Source: an uncultured Clostridia bacterium (GTDB lineage Bacteria; Bacillota; Clostridia; Oscillospirales; Acutalibacteraceae). Taken from it: DNA of 64,000 bases. A program made the position numbers and the translations under genes. The stretch covers positions 1 to 64,000 of the forward strand of contig CANQBM010000006.1 in assembly GCA_947589575.1 (NCBI GenBank). The letters run 5' to 3'. This document shows, one piece after another, positions 40,775 to 51,635 of the stretch (position 1 is its first letter; each line of letters starts with the position of its first letter). The notes below the pieces were generated by a model. It did no database searches, had not been told where the DNA came from, and saw nothing but the letters and a program-made list of their open reading frames with translations.

Positions 40775-42985
40775 GTGAAAAAAGTAATATCATTATTATT
40801 AGCTTTTGCTGTAATTATAAATATTATTACTGTTTTTTCTGCAGGCACACTTACCGTACAAGCTGCCGATTATGCGGCTACATTAAAAAACAAAGGATTT
40901 CCGGAAAGTTATATTGATGACCTGGTAGCTCTTCATAACAAACATCCTAAATGGATTTTTGAACCGCTTAAAACAAATCTTAATTTTCAAACTGCTGTAA
41001 ACGGCGAGCGGAAAAATCATTCAAGCCAGCTCATTGAAAAGCTTTCAGGGACAAGCTCCTCAATGTACTGCGATTGTTCTTCATGTAAAAAGAACGGAAA
41101 ATACGTTATTCAGGAGGCAAGCAACTGGGTTTCCGCTTCTGAAAAAGCGGTTAAGTATTATATGGACCCGAGAAATTTCCTTAACGAAAAAGGAATTTTC
41201 CAGTTTGAATCTACCGAATACGACGGTACACAGACCAAGGCGGGTGTAGAATCAATACTTAAAGGTACATGGATGTACAATAATCCTATCTCATACTACA
41301 ACACATCAGGCAGCTATGTAACACTTAAATCTAAAATCACATATTCCGACTCAATTATGAGTTCAGCCTCAAGAAGCGGTATGAGCGCATATTACCTTGC
41401 ATCAAAAATCAGACAGGAAAACGGCGGAGCAACAGCGTCCGCAACTGCGGTTAAGGGTACTGTTAGCCCGTTCCAAGGCATATACAATTATTATAATATA
41501 GGCGCGTATACCGGCGCTATGGACGGACTCGCCTGGGCAGCGGGATTTTTAAAGTTGAATAAAAATTCAACGCTTTACTCATCTTATGACAGCTCTGCGA
41601 AAAAAACGGGCGGAACAAAAACATCTATAAAATCCGGTCAGTATATGACATGGAGAGCAAATTGCGGCAACTATTTTCATGTCAGACTTTACAATGAGGG
41701 CAACGGATATACCGAAGGAAAAAGCGGTTATGTTTTAAAAAGCGACGTCAGGACAACCTATATAGGTGACACAGGCAGCGGCTGGGGCAGACCGTGGTAT
41801 TCACCTCACCTTTCAATTTTATACGGTGCAAAATATATTGCCCAGGATTTTAAAACGCAAAACACAGGCTATCTCCAGAAATTTAACGTAACGCCTAAAG
41901 CCAATACCTTGTATACACACGAATATATGGCAAATGTTGCTGCCGCTGCGGCAGAATCATCAACTACATATAACGCATATAAGAATGCCAATATACTTGA
42001 TGTTACAAAGACTTTTTATATTCCCGTATACAATAATATGCCTAATGATAATACATCCGATAACAGTACAACAACAAATAAAAACAACACTACAACAACT
42101 AATAAAAATAACACTACAAGCGCTAATAACCCAAGCGTAGGAAATGTTACGGGACTTAAAGTAAAATCTGCCGATTCAAAATCAATTACATTATCTTGGA
42201 ATTCCGTTAAAGGAGTAACCGGATACCGTGTTGAGCTTTATAAAAACGGCAAATATTCTTACTATGGTAAAACCTCAAAAACAACATATACTGTAAGCGG
42301 ACTTGCTTCCTGCAAGGGATACAAAATAAGAGTCAAGGCATATAAAGCTGTTTCAGGCAAAAATTATTTCTGCAAAAACTGGGCAGAAGTAAGCTATGCG
42401 ACAAGAGCAACGAGGGTAAGTAAATTCCGTGCAACCGGAAGTAACAACTCCGCAATATACCTTGCATGGAATAAAAAATCCGGCGCAACAGGCTACAATG
42501 TTTATATGTATGATAAAAGTAAAAAGAAATATCTGCTTTATAAGACGGTAAAAGGCTCAAACAACACAACACTCAAAGTATCGGGTCTTAAAAATAATAC
42601 AAAGTATCAATTTAAAATTTACGCTTATCTTACCTATAATGGTAAGACGTATAACGGTTACTGCAGTAACGCGATAAGCTACTCAACAAAATACAATATG
42701 GTAACCATTAACAAAGTTTCATCTTCAAAAAGCAAGCAGATAACAGTTAAATGGAACAAGCCTTGGTACGCGTGCAGTGGTTATCAGGTTATGTGGTCAA
42801 CCACACGCAATTTTTCAAGCAATTATAAATCTGTTTATGTAAGCGGTCAGAAAAATCTTTCAACAACCCTTAAAACCGCTCAAAGCAAAAAATATTATTA
42901 TGTACGCGTAAGAGCATACAAAACAGTAAATTCCAAAAAAACTTACTGTTCCTGGAGCGGTGTAAAGAAAATAAGGGTTAAATAA
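40775..42985 (+). CDS. Secreted glucosaminidase-like cell wall hydrolase with three FN3 domains
   Basis: Exported protein of 736 residues, probably an N-acetylglucosaminidase acting on peptidoglycan. A signal peptide (residues 1-30, ending VQA) is followed by the family segment LVALHNKHPKWIFEPL, a Cys cluster (CDCSSC), and YYMDPRNFLNEKGIFQFE. A candidate catalytic Glu is in ASKIRQENGG (about residue 215). An Asn/Thr-rich linker (about 424-452) leads to three fibronectin type III domains up to the end. There is no LPxTG or dockerin. The ORF track starts at 40730, but AAGGGGTG precedes the GTG at 40775, directly before the signal peptide. Confidence 0.87.
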   Translation: MKKVISLLLAFAVIINIITVFSAGTLTVQAADYAATLKNKGFPESYIDDLVALHNKHPKWIFEPLKTNLNFQTAVNGERKNHSSQLIEKLSGTSSSMYCDCSSCKKNGKYVIQEASNWVSASEKAVKYYMDPRNFLNEKGIFQFESTEYDGTQTKAGVESILKGTWMYNNPISYYNTSGSYVTLKSKITYSDSIMSSASRSGMSAYYLASKIRQENGGATASATAVKGTVSPFQGIYNYYNIGAYTGAMDGLAWAAGFLKLNKNSTLYSSYDSSAKKTGGTKTSIKSGQYMTWRANCGNYFHVRLYNEGNGYTEGKSGYVLKSDVRTTYIGDTGSGWGRPWYSPHLSILYGAKYIAQDFKTQNTGYLQKFNVTPKANTLYTHEYMANVAAAAAESSTTYNAYKNANILDVTKTFYIPVYNNMPNDNTSDNSTTTNKNNTTTTNKNNTTSANNPSVGNVTGLKVKSADSKSITLSWNSVKGVTGYRVELYKNGKYSYYGKTSKTTYTVSGLASCKGYKIRVKAYKAVSGKNYFCKNWAEVSYATRATRVSKFRATGSNNSAIYLAWNKKSGATGYNVYMYDKSKKKYLLYKTVKGSNNTTLKVSGLKNNTKYQFKIYAYLTYNGKTYNGYCSNAISYSTKYNMVTINKVSSSKSKQITVKWNKPWYACSGYQVMWSTTRNFSSNYKSVYVSGQKNLSTTLKTAQSKKYYYVRVRAYKTVNSKKTYCSWSGVKKIRVK

Positions 42986-42994
42986 AAACACAAT

Positions 42995-43041
42995 AAAAGA
43001 GGCTTTCCCGATAATTCATAGTCGGGAAAGCCTCTTTTTTA
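42995..43041. terminator. Bidirectional terminator between glucosaminidase and putP genes
   Basis: AAAGAGGCTTTCCCGA pairs with TCGGGAAAGCCTCTTT (16 bp), followed by T runs. Confidence 0.9.
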
Positions 43042-43048
43042 TTTTCTG

Positions 43049-44575
43049 TTATTTCATTTCCTTTACCTTTTCATAGGCATCAATAATTTCTTGCTCAGGC
43101 TTAGGTGTTAAGAGAGATACAACCACATTAACAACAAGACCTATAATAAACGCAGGGAGAAGCTCATAGATGTTGAGTACATCCGAAAGACCTGAAATAA
43201 CTTTTTTCCATACAAATACCATTATTCCGCCTGCGAGCATACCCGCAATAGCGCCGTATTTATTTGAACGCTTCCAGAAGAGTGAGAGGAGCATAACAGG
43301 ACCGAATGACGCGCCAAAGCCTGCCCACGCAAACGAAACAATGCCAAATACCGATGAGTTTGGATCCCAGGCAATAACAACACCGATAACCGCAATAACA
43401 ATCAGAACACCTCTTGCAATAATCATCTTTGCCTTTTCATTAAGGTTAATTTTAAAAAGACCGCCGAGAATGTTTTCCGACATTGATGAGGAAGCGGCAA
43501 GAAGCTGGCTGTCGGATGTAGACATTGTGCTTGCAAGGATACCCGCGAGTATTACACCTGCTATAAGCGCAAAAACAACACCGTTTTGCGAAAGAAGATT
43601 TGATATTTGAATTATAATCGTTTCGCTGTCTTCAAGCGGCGCAAGAGAATTATTATTAACCATTCCGAGACCTACAACGCCTATTAAAACGGCAATACCC
43701 ATTGAAATTACAACCCAGACAGACGCAACACGGCGTGAAATTTTAATTTTGTTCACGTCTTTAATAGCCATAAATCTGAGAAGAATATGCGGCATACCGA
43801 AATATCCGAGAGCCCATGCAAGTGTTGAAACAACTTTAATCGCACCGTACGGGGAGGCAGTTCCTGTTTGGGCATTATATGTATTAAACATATCAAGATA
43901 ACCCGGAAGAGCTTTTGCGTTCATCATTACCGTATCCCATCCGCCTGCCTGTGATATGCCGAAAATAAGAACTACAATAAGCGCGATTGTCATTATTATT
44001 GACTGAATAAGGTCAGTGGTAGACGCAGCATTGAAGCCGCCGAGCGAGGTGTAACCCACAATAATAATTGCGGAGATAATCATTGCCAGATGATAGTCAA
44101 CTCCAAAAAGAGTTCCGAAAAGCTTTCCGCAGGCAGCAAAACCGGACGCGGTGTACGGAACGAAAAACACAATAATAACAACAGCGGCGATTGCCATAAG
44201 TATTCTGCTGTTATCCTTATATCTTAGTGAAAAATAATCGGGTATTGTAATAGCACCGATGTGCTCCGAATAATTGCGGAGTTTTTTTGCAACGATAAGC
44301 CAGTTAAGATATGTGCCTACAGCAAGACCTATAACTGTCCATCCGACATCTGCAACACCCGAAAGATATGCAAGACCCGGAAGTCCCATAAGCAGATAGC
44401 TTGACATATCTGATGCCTCGGCGCTCATAGCAGTAACAATAGGTCCGAGCCTTCTTCCGCCGAGGTAAAAATCTCCTACATTACTTGTTCGCTTTGAAAA
44501 AACAGCGCCTATAATTATCATTGCCACAAGGTACACGGCAATAACAATCATAATACATATTTGCGCAGTTGTCAT
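43049..44575 (-). CDS. putP: Sodium/proline symporter
   Basis: Member of the sodium/solute symporter family, 508 residues and 13 predicted helices. The family features YLGGRRLGPIVTAMSAEASDMSSYLLMG and SLGGFNAASTTDLIQS are present and match PutP. GGAGG lies 7 nt before the ATG at 44575; the longer frame to 44632 is not needed. A strong hairpin opens its mRNA. Confidence 0.93.
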   Translation of the reverse strand: MTTAQICIMIVIAVYLVAMIIIGAVFSKRTSNVGDFYLGGRRLGPIVTAMSAEASDMSSYLLMGLPGLAYLSGVADVGWTVIGLAVGTYLNWLIVAKKLRNYSEHIGAITIPDYFSLRYKDNSRILMAIAAVVIIVFFVPYTASGFAACGKLFGTLFGVDYHLAMIISAIIIVGYTSLGGFNAASTTDLIQSIIMTIALIVVLIFGISQAGGWDTVMMNAKALPGYLDMFNTYNAQTGTASPYGAIKVVSTLAWALGYFGMPHILLRFMAIKDVNKIKISRRVASVWVVISMGIAVLIGVVGLGMVNNNSLAPLEDSETIIIQISNLLSQNGVVFALIAGVILAGILASTMSTSDSQLLAASSSMSENILGGLFKINLNEKAKMIIARGVLIVIAVIGVVIAWDPNSSVFGIVSFAWAGFGASFGPVMLLSLFWKRSNKYGAIAGMLAGGIMVFVWKKVISGLSDVLNIYELLPAFIIGLVVNVVVSLLTPKPEQEIIDAYEKVKEMK

Positions 44576-44608
44576 TTTCATTCCTCCATCCATTATCATA
44601 AATATAAA

Positions 44609-44637
44609 GCACCGTGCAATTAACAAAAACACGATGC
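44609..44637 (-). promoter_or_regulatory. Stem-loop at the predicted 5' end of the putP mRNA
   Basis: On the minus strand GCATCGTG and CACGGTGC form an 8-bp stem (one G-U pair) with a 13-nt loop, starting at about the predicted transcription start. It may stabilise the mRNA or bind a regulator. Confidence 0.45.
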
Positions 44638-44640
44638 CTT

Positions 44641-44669
44641 ATTTTAACATATTAAAGCGGTAATGTAAA
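44641..44669 (-). promoter_or_regulatory. Promoter of putP
   Basis: TTTACA, 17 bp, TAAAAT on the minus strand, between the GH51 stop and putP. Confidence 0.55.
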
Positions 44670-44678
44670 GTTAAAATA

Positions 44679-46795
<2,117 letters not shown>

Positions 46796-46803
<8 letters not shown>

Positions 46804-47746
46804 ATTTGTCACCTTTCCTTTTTATATTAACAATTATTATTCCCGCTGAAACAAGTATAAGCGCAAGTATTGTCTTAATACCTGAGCCGGCAAGCGTTTC
46901 GCCTAAAAAAAGCGATGAAAAAATACAGCCGAATATCGGCGTCATAAAACCGAATACCGCTACTCTAGACACATCGTTATGCTTAAGAAGTATTCCCCAC
47001 AACGTATATGCGGCAGCAGACAAAAAAGCAAGATAAATTAACAGTAAAATTCCTTTTATACTTCCGGCTGGAATTTTTCCGCCCAAGAAAATGCCTGTTA
47101 TTATCATTGTTAATCCGCCGAAAATAAACTGATAACCGCTTAAAACCACTGTGTTTTCCTGTTGCGAATAACTCTTAATCAGTACAGAAGATACGGCGTA
47201 TGCCATTGACGAAAGCAATATAAATCCTTCACCTAAAAAAGAAAAAGACCTCTCAAACTGCGTGCCGGAAAGATTAATAATAACAGTTCCCGCAAATCCG
47301 ATTATACACCCTGCCGCTTTTTGTAAGTTCAATTTTTCCTGTTTTAACAGCAGGCAGGATATAAGCACGGCAAAAAACACGCTTGTGCTGTTTATTATAG
47401 AGCCTTTTGTTCCTGTTGTATGCGCGAGACCGATATAAAAAAACAAATACTGCAATATTGTCTGAAACAGTGAAAGCGTACAAACAAGTTTTATATTTTT
47501 CCGCTTTGGATAAAGAAACTTTTTTGAAATCAGACTGCCTGATATTATAACAAGCGCTCCCGCGAGTGTAAACCTTATACCCGCAAAAAGTATTTGTGAT
47601 GAATAGTCTTCAGAGCCGATTTCAAAAAGCCCGCAGCCTATTTTAATGAATGGGAAGGCGCTCCCCCAAAGTGCACAGCAAAGCATTGCTGTTAAACAAA
47701 CGGCTGCAGGGTTTCTTAAATTTAAGAAATGATTTTTCAGGCGCAT
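46796..47746 (-). CDS. EamA/DMT family transporter
   Basis: Polytopic membrane protein of about 316 residues with ten predicted helices and two EamA repeats (CALWGSAFPFIKIG near the start; FLGETLAGSGIKTILALILV near the end). Substrate is unknown; relatives export metabolites. The ATG at 47746 follows the dut stop by one base (TAAAATG), suggesting coupled translation; a GTG at 47773 inside dut is the alternative start and neither has a strong ribosome site. Confidence 0.85.
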
Positions 47747-47747
47747 T

Positions 47748-48257
47748 TTATTTTGTTGTTGAACCGAATCCACCGTCTCTTATACCGTCTGTATCATCAT
47801 CAACAGTTATACCGAACCGCGTAAAAATACCCTGCGCGAATCCATCGCCTGCCGATACAGATGCAATGTGCCCCTCATCGTGAGCGTCACAGCTTATCTT
47901 AATCATAATATGACCTTCGTTTGAAGAATTATAATAATCGGAGTCGATAATCCCCACGGTGTTGTCAAGCCGGCATCTGTGCTTAAAACCAAGACCCGAA
48001 CGCGGGTAAATTGAAAGCACCCATCCCTCGTCAATTTTAGAGCGGATACCTGTAGGGACAAGAGTAGACTTGTCCTTAACAAAAGTAACATCGGCAGGCG
48101 CGTAAAAATCGTAACCCGCAGAGCCGGTTGTTGCTCTCTTTGGAAGCTTTATACTGTCATAAACAGCTTTTACGTCCTCGGTATCAGGGAAGTTCTTAAG
48201 CCAGTCTTTTTCAAACTGCTCGAACGAAACCTTTTCAAACTTTGCAATTTTCTCCAT
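47748..48257 (-). CDS. dut: dUTP diphosphatase
   Basis: Trimeric-type dUTPase that hydrolyses dUTP to dUMP and keeps uracil out of DNA. It has 169 residues. The five motifs are visible in order: SAGYDFYAP, PRSGLGFK, GIIDSDYY, GDGFAQGIF and RDGGFGST. A 20-25 residue N-terminal extension precedes motif 1. It heads the dut-EamA-rubredoxin-GH51 cluster on the minus strand. Confidence 0.96.
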   Translation of the reverse strand: MEKIAKFEKVSFEQFEKDWLKNFPDTEDVKAVYDSIKLPKRATTGSAGYDFYAPADVTFVKDKSTLVPTGIRSKIDEGWVLSIYPRSGLGFKHRCRLDNTVGIIDSDYYNSSNEGHIMIKISCDAHDEGHIASVSAGDGFAQGIFTRFGITVDDDTDGIRDGGFGSTTK

Positions 48258-48317
48258 CGTATTCTCCTATAAAATATATAATTTTCACAGGAACATATTA
48301 ACACATTAAAATAAATA

Positions 48318-48362
48318 AAACAATGCCATTTTGTCTTTTTTTCAGACACAGGCATTGTTTTT
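48318..48362. terminator. Terminator between mazF-like gene and dut
   Basis: AAACAATGCC and GGCATTGTTT form a 10-bp stem with a partly paired interior, with T-rich flanks on both strands. It ends the mazF transcript. Confidence 0.75.
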
Positions 48363-48389
48363 TGACAGGGACTTGCTGTCTAAATATAA

Positions 48390-48731
48390 TCACAGACCGA
48401 AACTTACACTGAGTGCTTGATTTACTTTTCCCATATCGCTGGTATCAAGACTGCCCATTTTTTCCTTAAGCCTTCTTTTATCAATGGTGCGTACCTGCTC
48501 AAGAAGAACAACGCTGTCCTTTGCGAGTCCGCAATTTCTTGCATCGACCTCAATATGAGTCGGCAAATTATTTTTATCTCTTTGCGAGGTAATGGCGGCG
48601 GCAATGACGGTTGGTGAAAATTTATTGCCGACATCATTTTGCACTATCAAAACAGGTCTTACTCCTCCCTGCTCAGAACCAACAACGGGACTTAAATCAG
48701 CATAGTAAATTTCGCCTCGTTTGATTAACAA
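48390..48731 (-). CDS. MazF/PemK family endoribonuclease toxin (solitary)
   Basis: Predicted mRNA interferase of 113 residues, close to Firmicutes EndoA/MazF. Typical features are [29 protein letters not shown] (catalytic Arg region), [10 protein letters not shown] (catalytic Thr/Ser region) and [13 protein letters not shown]. The start is TTG, with AAGGTG 6 nt upstream. No MazE-like antitoxin gene is found upstream or downstream, so it may be an orphan whose antitoxin lies elsewhere, or be controlled otherwise. Confidence 0.93.
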   Translation of the reverse strand: MLIKRGEIYYADLSPVVGSEQGGVRPVLIVQNDVGNKFSPTVIAAAITSQRDKNNLPTHIEVDARNCGLAKDSVVLLEQVRTIDKRRLKEKMGSLDTSDMGKVNQALSVSFGL

Positions 48732-48763
48732 TTATATCACCTTCATAAATTTCTCGCGTCTTT

Positions 48764-48807
48764 AGGGTGATAAAATTTGAATATATCAGTTTAAGCCTTA
48801 CCACCCT
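48764..48807 (-). promoter_or_regulatory. Stem-loop in the mazF leader
   Basis: On the minus strand AGGGTGGTAA pairs with TTATCACCCT (10 bp, loop about 24 nt), ending about 20 nt before the mazF ribosome site. A 13-codon mini-ORF (MAMLILKVKGGKA) ends in the loop. Confidence 0.4.
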
Positions 48808-48829
48808 TTACTTTCAAAATTAGCATTGC

Positions 48830-48858
48830 CATATTTTATCCGTCCTATACCATTATAT
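48830..48858 (+). promoter_or_regulatory. Possible sigma-E-type sporulation promoter of cotJA-cotJB
   Basis: CATATTT, 14 bp, CATTATAT resembles the sigma-E pattern (ATATT and CATACAAT-like). The match at -10 is partial. It suits the mother-cell expression known for cotJ in Bacillus. Confidence 0.35.
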
Positions 48859-48943
48859 GTAAATTCTTTTTTAAGGTTTTTTGTCAAATAACAATTTTTT
48901 TAGTATTTCATAAAATGAATTAGTACAATGAAAGGAGAAAAAT

Positions 48944-49150
48944 ATGGAAAATTATGTTGACCTTTTTAAACCAAGCTTTCTGAAAAAGGACCAGCGTCCC
49001 GCTTTGCCTGCCGACGCTTCTGTAACTATGTCTTATGTACCTTTACAGCTTGAGCTTATAACATATGATGATGAAAAAGGACTTGATAACGGAACAATAT
49101 TCCCGGCGCTTAACAAGCCGTTTTTAGGAAGGATGGTAAAGAAAGTATGA
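48944..49150 (+). CDS. cotJA: Spore coat-associated protein CotJA
   Basis: A 68-residue protein of the CotJA family. The typical features are the SYVPLQ motif (SYVPWQ in most homologues) and GTIFPALNKPFLG near the end. In Bacillus, CotJA, CotJB and CotJC are made in the mother cell and go to the inner coat. AAAGGAG precedes the ATG. It overlaps cotJB by 4 bases (ATGA). Confidence 0.87.
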   Translation: MENYVDLFKPSFLKKDQRPALPADASVTMSYVPLQLELITYDDEKGLDNGTIFPALNKPFLGRMVKKV

Positions 49151-49389
49151 GCAAAACCAAACTTTTAAGAAGAGTAAGTGCCCTTGGCTTCGCAATGCAG
49201 GAATTCAGACTTTTCTTAGATACACATCCGGATGATACAGACGCTCTGGAACTTTTTAATAACTACAAGAAAAAGTATGATGCCGCTAAAGATGAATATG
49301 AAAAAGAGTACGGTCCTCTTACGCTTAACGGCTATAACAGCGATGAGTGGTTAAAAAACCCGTGGCCATGGGATAATGCTGACAATTAA
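49147..49389 (+). CDS. cotJB: Spore coat protein CotJB
   Basis: An 80-residue CotJB family protein: a helical body with FRLFLDTHPDDTDALELFN, the motif EYGPLTLNG and the C-terminal NPWPWDN. Its ATG overlaps the cotJA stop. cotJC, the usual third gene, is absent here and found at the other end of the window. Confidence 0.93.
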   Translation: MSKTKLLRRVSALGFAMQEFRLFLDTHPDDTDALELFNNYKKKYDAAKDEYEKEYGPLTLNGYNSDEWLKNPWPWDNADN

Positions 49390-49401
49390 ATTGATATAAA
49401 A

Positions 49402-49433
49402 AAAGAGTACAAAGCAAAAGCTTTGTACTCTTT
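49402..49433. terminator. Bidirectional terminator between cotJB and the carboxypeptidase gene
   Basis: A perfect 14-bp stem (AAAGAGTACAAAGC / GCTTTGTACTCTTT) with an AAAA loop; T run on the minus side. Confidence 0.9.
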
Positions 49434-49436
49434 GTG

Positions 49437-50822
49437 TTATTTATTTCTTCTTTGAGGCGGTGGCAGAAAATCGTCGGGCGGATTATCGTGCCGCTCAGCA
49501 CGCTCAATTTTTTGCTGACGTCTTTTCTTTTTCTTTTTGTTGTTACTGATAACAAGAATAATATAAACTATTGCAAGCAAAATAACAGCAACAAGCACAA
49601 TTTTAACGGCGGTTGAGGATAAAAAAGACTTTACCGCATTAATTACTTTTAAAAAGGTTGAAAGCTCAATGTCCTTTGCCGCAACTAAATCAACAGTCGC
49701 TATAACCTCATCACCGTAAATCACATCAGCCTTGCATACGTCCTGCCCCTTTGCTACAGGCGCCTTGAGAAGTTCGGGCTTGTCCACTGTTTCAATAATC
49801 ACAGCCGACTTATCAAGAGCGGCGGGAACAATAACATTTGTATCAGTTTTCGCTACAAGCTGAACACTGTCGGCGTCCTTACCGTCCTCAACGGTAATTT
49901 CACTGAGAACTTCATTTTCACTTACAAGAGTTGTGTATTTAAGGCTGTCAAACGCCCACTCAAAAAGAGATTTTGCGTCAATAAAGGAGCACTTCGTTTC
50001 ATATGACTCCCCGTTAATTTTCTGTCTTGGCGACTTTAAAACAACAGCAAGATAATTGTAACCGTCCTTTGACGCCTTAGTGATTACACAGTATTCAGCC
50101 TCTTCTGTAGAGCCTGTTTTAATTCCCTGAGCATATTCGTAATAGTATGAAACATAACCGGGCTGAAGCATCTGATTTGTATGTCCTAAGGTCATATCCT
50201 TGTATTTTACTTCTGTAGCAGTAGAGTATTTAACAAAATCAGAATTTTTCAGCGCTGCTAAGGTTATCGTCGCCATATCACGGGCGGTTGTATAATGATT
50301 ACTGTCATGAAGACCGTCGGGATTTACAAAATGCGTGTCCTTACAGCCAAGTGACTGAACGTACTTGTTCATCTCGTCAACAAAAGCTGTCACTGTGCCT
50401 GAAACATACTCCGCAAGTATCTGACAAGCATCACAGGCAGAATAAACCATAGTAAGATATAAAAGCTCATCAATCGTGAGTTCTTCGCCTACGGTTATTC
50501 CCGCAACCTGCGCGCCTGTTCCGAGGGTAGCGTCAAATGCCGACTGGCTCATTTTTGTCTTTGCCTGAAAATCCTTGACATTATTCAGTACAACCATTGT
50601 TGTAACAATTTTGGTGAGTGATGCGGGATAAAGCCTTTCATCAATATTTTTCTGCGCTACAACAGGGTATGTTTCGTCGTCAAGATTTATCAGCATATAA
50701 GCCTCAGCGTAAATCTTTCTGTCAGGCTCATAGGCAGCGGCGTTTGCAGAAACATACGGTACGCAAAAGAGTGAAGTAAATAAAACCAAAACGGTTAAAA
50801 TATAAGAAAGTGTTCTTTTCAT
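49437..50822 (-). CDS. D-alanyl-D-alanine carboxypeptidase (class C low-molecular-weight PBP)
   Basis: Serine peptidase that trims the terminal D-Ala from peptidoglycan stem peptides outside the membrane. It has 461 residues: signal peptide (1-30), S-x-x-K at PASLTK (Ser about 68), the second motif at YSACDACQ, and KTG in GIKTGSTEE. The second motif is S-A-C instead of the usual S-x-N. A C-terminal membrane helix (VKIVLVAVILLAIVYIILVI) anchors it, followed by a basic tail ending in PPDDFLPPPQRRNK. It is divergent from the metallophosphoesterase gene. Confidence 0.93.
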   Translation of the reverse strand: MKRTLSYILTVLVLFTSLFCVPYVSANAAAYEPDRKIYAEAYMLINLDDETYPVVAQKNIDERLYPASLTKIVTTMVVLNNVKDFQAKTKMSQSAFDATLGTGAQVAGITVGEELTIDELLYLTMVYSACDACQILAEYVSGTVTAFVDEMNKYVQSLGCKDTHFVNPDGLHDSNHYTTARDMATITLAALKNSDFVKYSTATEVKYKDMTLGHTNQMLQPGYVSYYYEYAQGIKTGSTEEAEYCVITKASKDGYNYLAVVLKSPRQKINGESYETKCSFIDAKSLFEWAFDSLKYTTLVSENEVLSEITVEDGKDADSVQLVAKTDTNVIVPAALDKSAVIIETVDKPELLKAPVAKGQDVCKADVIYGDEVIATVDLVAAKDIELSTFLKVINAVKSFLSSTAVKIVLVAVILLAIVYIILVISNNKKKKKRRQQKIERAERHDNPPDDFLPPPQRRNK

Positions 50823-50826
50823 AGAC

Positions 50827-50855
50827 TTGACACCTTTATCTGAAAAATATATTAT
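50827..50855 (+). promoter_or_regulatory. Promoter of the metallophosphoesterase gene
   Basis: TTGACA, 17 bp, TATTAT, beginning 5 bp from the start codon of the divergent carboxypeptidase gene. Confidence 0.6.
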
Positions 50856-50919
50856 ATTAATAGTTTATCATCTTTTTTTATTGTTTTAAAGACTAATTTA
50901 TATTTTTTTGGAGAAATTT

Positions 50920-51594
50920 ATGATTTACATTACAGGCGACACGCACGGCGACATTTCCTGCTTTAAAAATCCGAAACTGTCCAAGCTTGGTGAAAAGGAT
51001 ATTTTGATTGTGTGCGGTGATTTCGGATTTATATGGGAACCTGAAAACCCCATTGAAAAAAAGAATATGGAATGGCTTAAAAAGAGAAAATATACCATAT
51101 GTTTTGTTGACGGGGCGCATGAAAATTTTGATATTCTTAATTCCTACTCCCCTTACCGCTGGAAGGGAGGCAACACTCATAAAATCGCTGATAATATTTA
51201 TCATCTTATACGCGGCGAGGTATTCACGCTTGAGGGAAAAACCTTCTTTGTTATGGGTGGAGGTGAAAGCGAGGATGCCTATATGCGTGACAAGGGCTCA
51301 ACCTGGTGGGAAGCAGAACTGCCAAGCGCCGAGGAGCTTAAAAACGGCGTAAATAACCTTAATGATTCTGAAAAAAACATCAACTATATTCTCACCTACG
51401 AGGCGCCCACAATCGCAAAGGATATTCTCAAGCAGAGAACAAACCAAAATATTATCATTACTCCGCTCAACACATACCTTCAGGAAATTATGCACAATGT
51501 TGATTATATGCACTGGTATTTCGGCTCACTCCATATTGACCTTAATATCAGTAAAAAAATGACCGCCGTCTTTAACGAATTAATTGCAGTTTAA
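50920..51594 (+). CDS. Calcineurin-like metallophosphoesterase family protein with altered active site
   Basis: A 224-residue cytoplasmic protein of the calcineurin-like phosphoesterase fold. Motif I (GDTHGD) and motif II (CGDFG) are intact. Motif III reads DGAHENF instead of GNHE, the next metal histidine is replaced in LTYEAP (usually TH), and the last motif is FGSLH instead of GHxH. Thus about three of seven metal ligands are missing. The start at 50920 follows GGAGA; the TTG at 50908 lies on that site. No neighbour indicates a role. Confidence 0.85.
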   Translation: MIYITGDTHGDISCFKNPKLSKLGEKDILIVCGDFGFIWEPENPIEKKNMEWLKKRKYTICFVDGAHENFDILNSYSPYRWKGGNTHKIADNIYHLIRGEVFTLEGKTFFVMGGGESEDAYMRDKGSTWWEAELPSAEELKNGVNNLNDSEKNINYILTYEAPTIAKDILKQRTNQNIIITPLNTYLQEIMHNVDYMHWYFGSLHIDLNISKKMTAVFNELIAV

Positions 51595-51631
51595 AATTCC
51601 CGGTACACAAATGTGTACCGGGAATTTTTTT
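51594..51631. terminator. Bidirectional terminator
   Basis: AAATTCCCGGTACAC and GTGTACCGGGAATTT form a perfect 15-bp stem with a 4-nt loop and T runs. It serves the phosphoesterase gene and the convergent transglutaminase-like gene. Confidence 0.92.
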
Positions 51632-51635
51632 ATAA

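Noticed and set aside
42060-42125. Short repeat in the Asn/Thr linker of the glucosaminidase as a mobile or CRISPR-like repeat
   Set aside because: It is an in-frame low-complexity linker (TTNKNN units), not a spaced repeat array.
48758-48860. Mini-ORF before mazF as an antitoxin
   Set aside because: Thirteen codons (MAMLILKVKGGKA) are far too short for a MazE-type antitoxin and it shows no DNA-binding motif.
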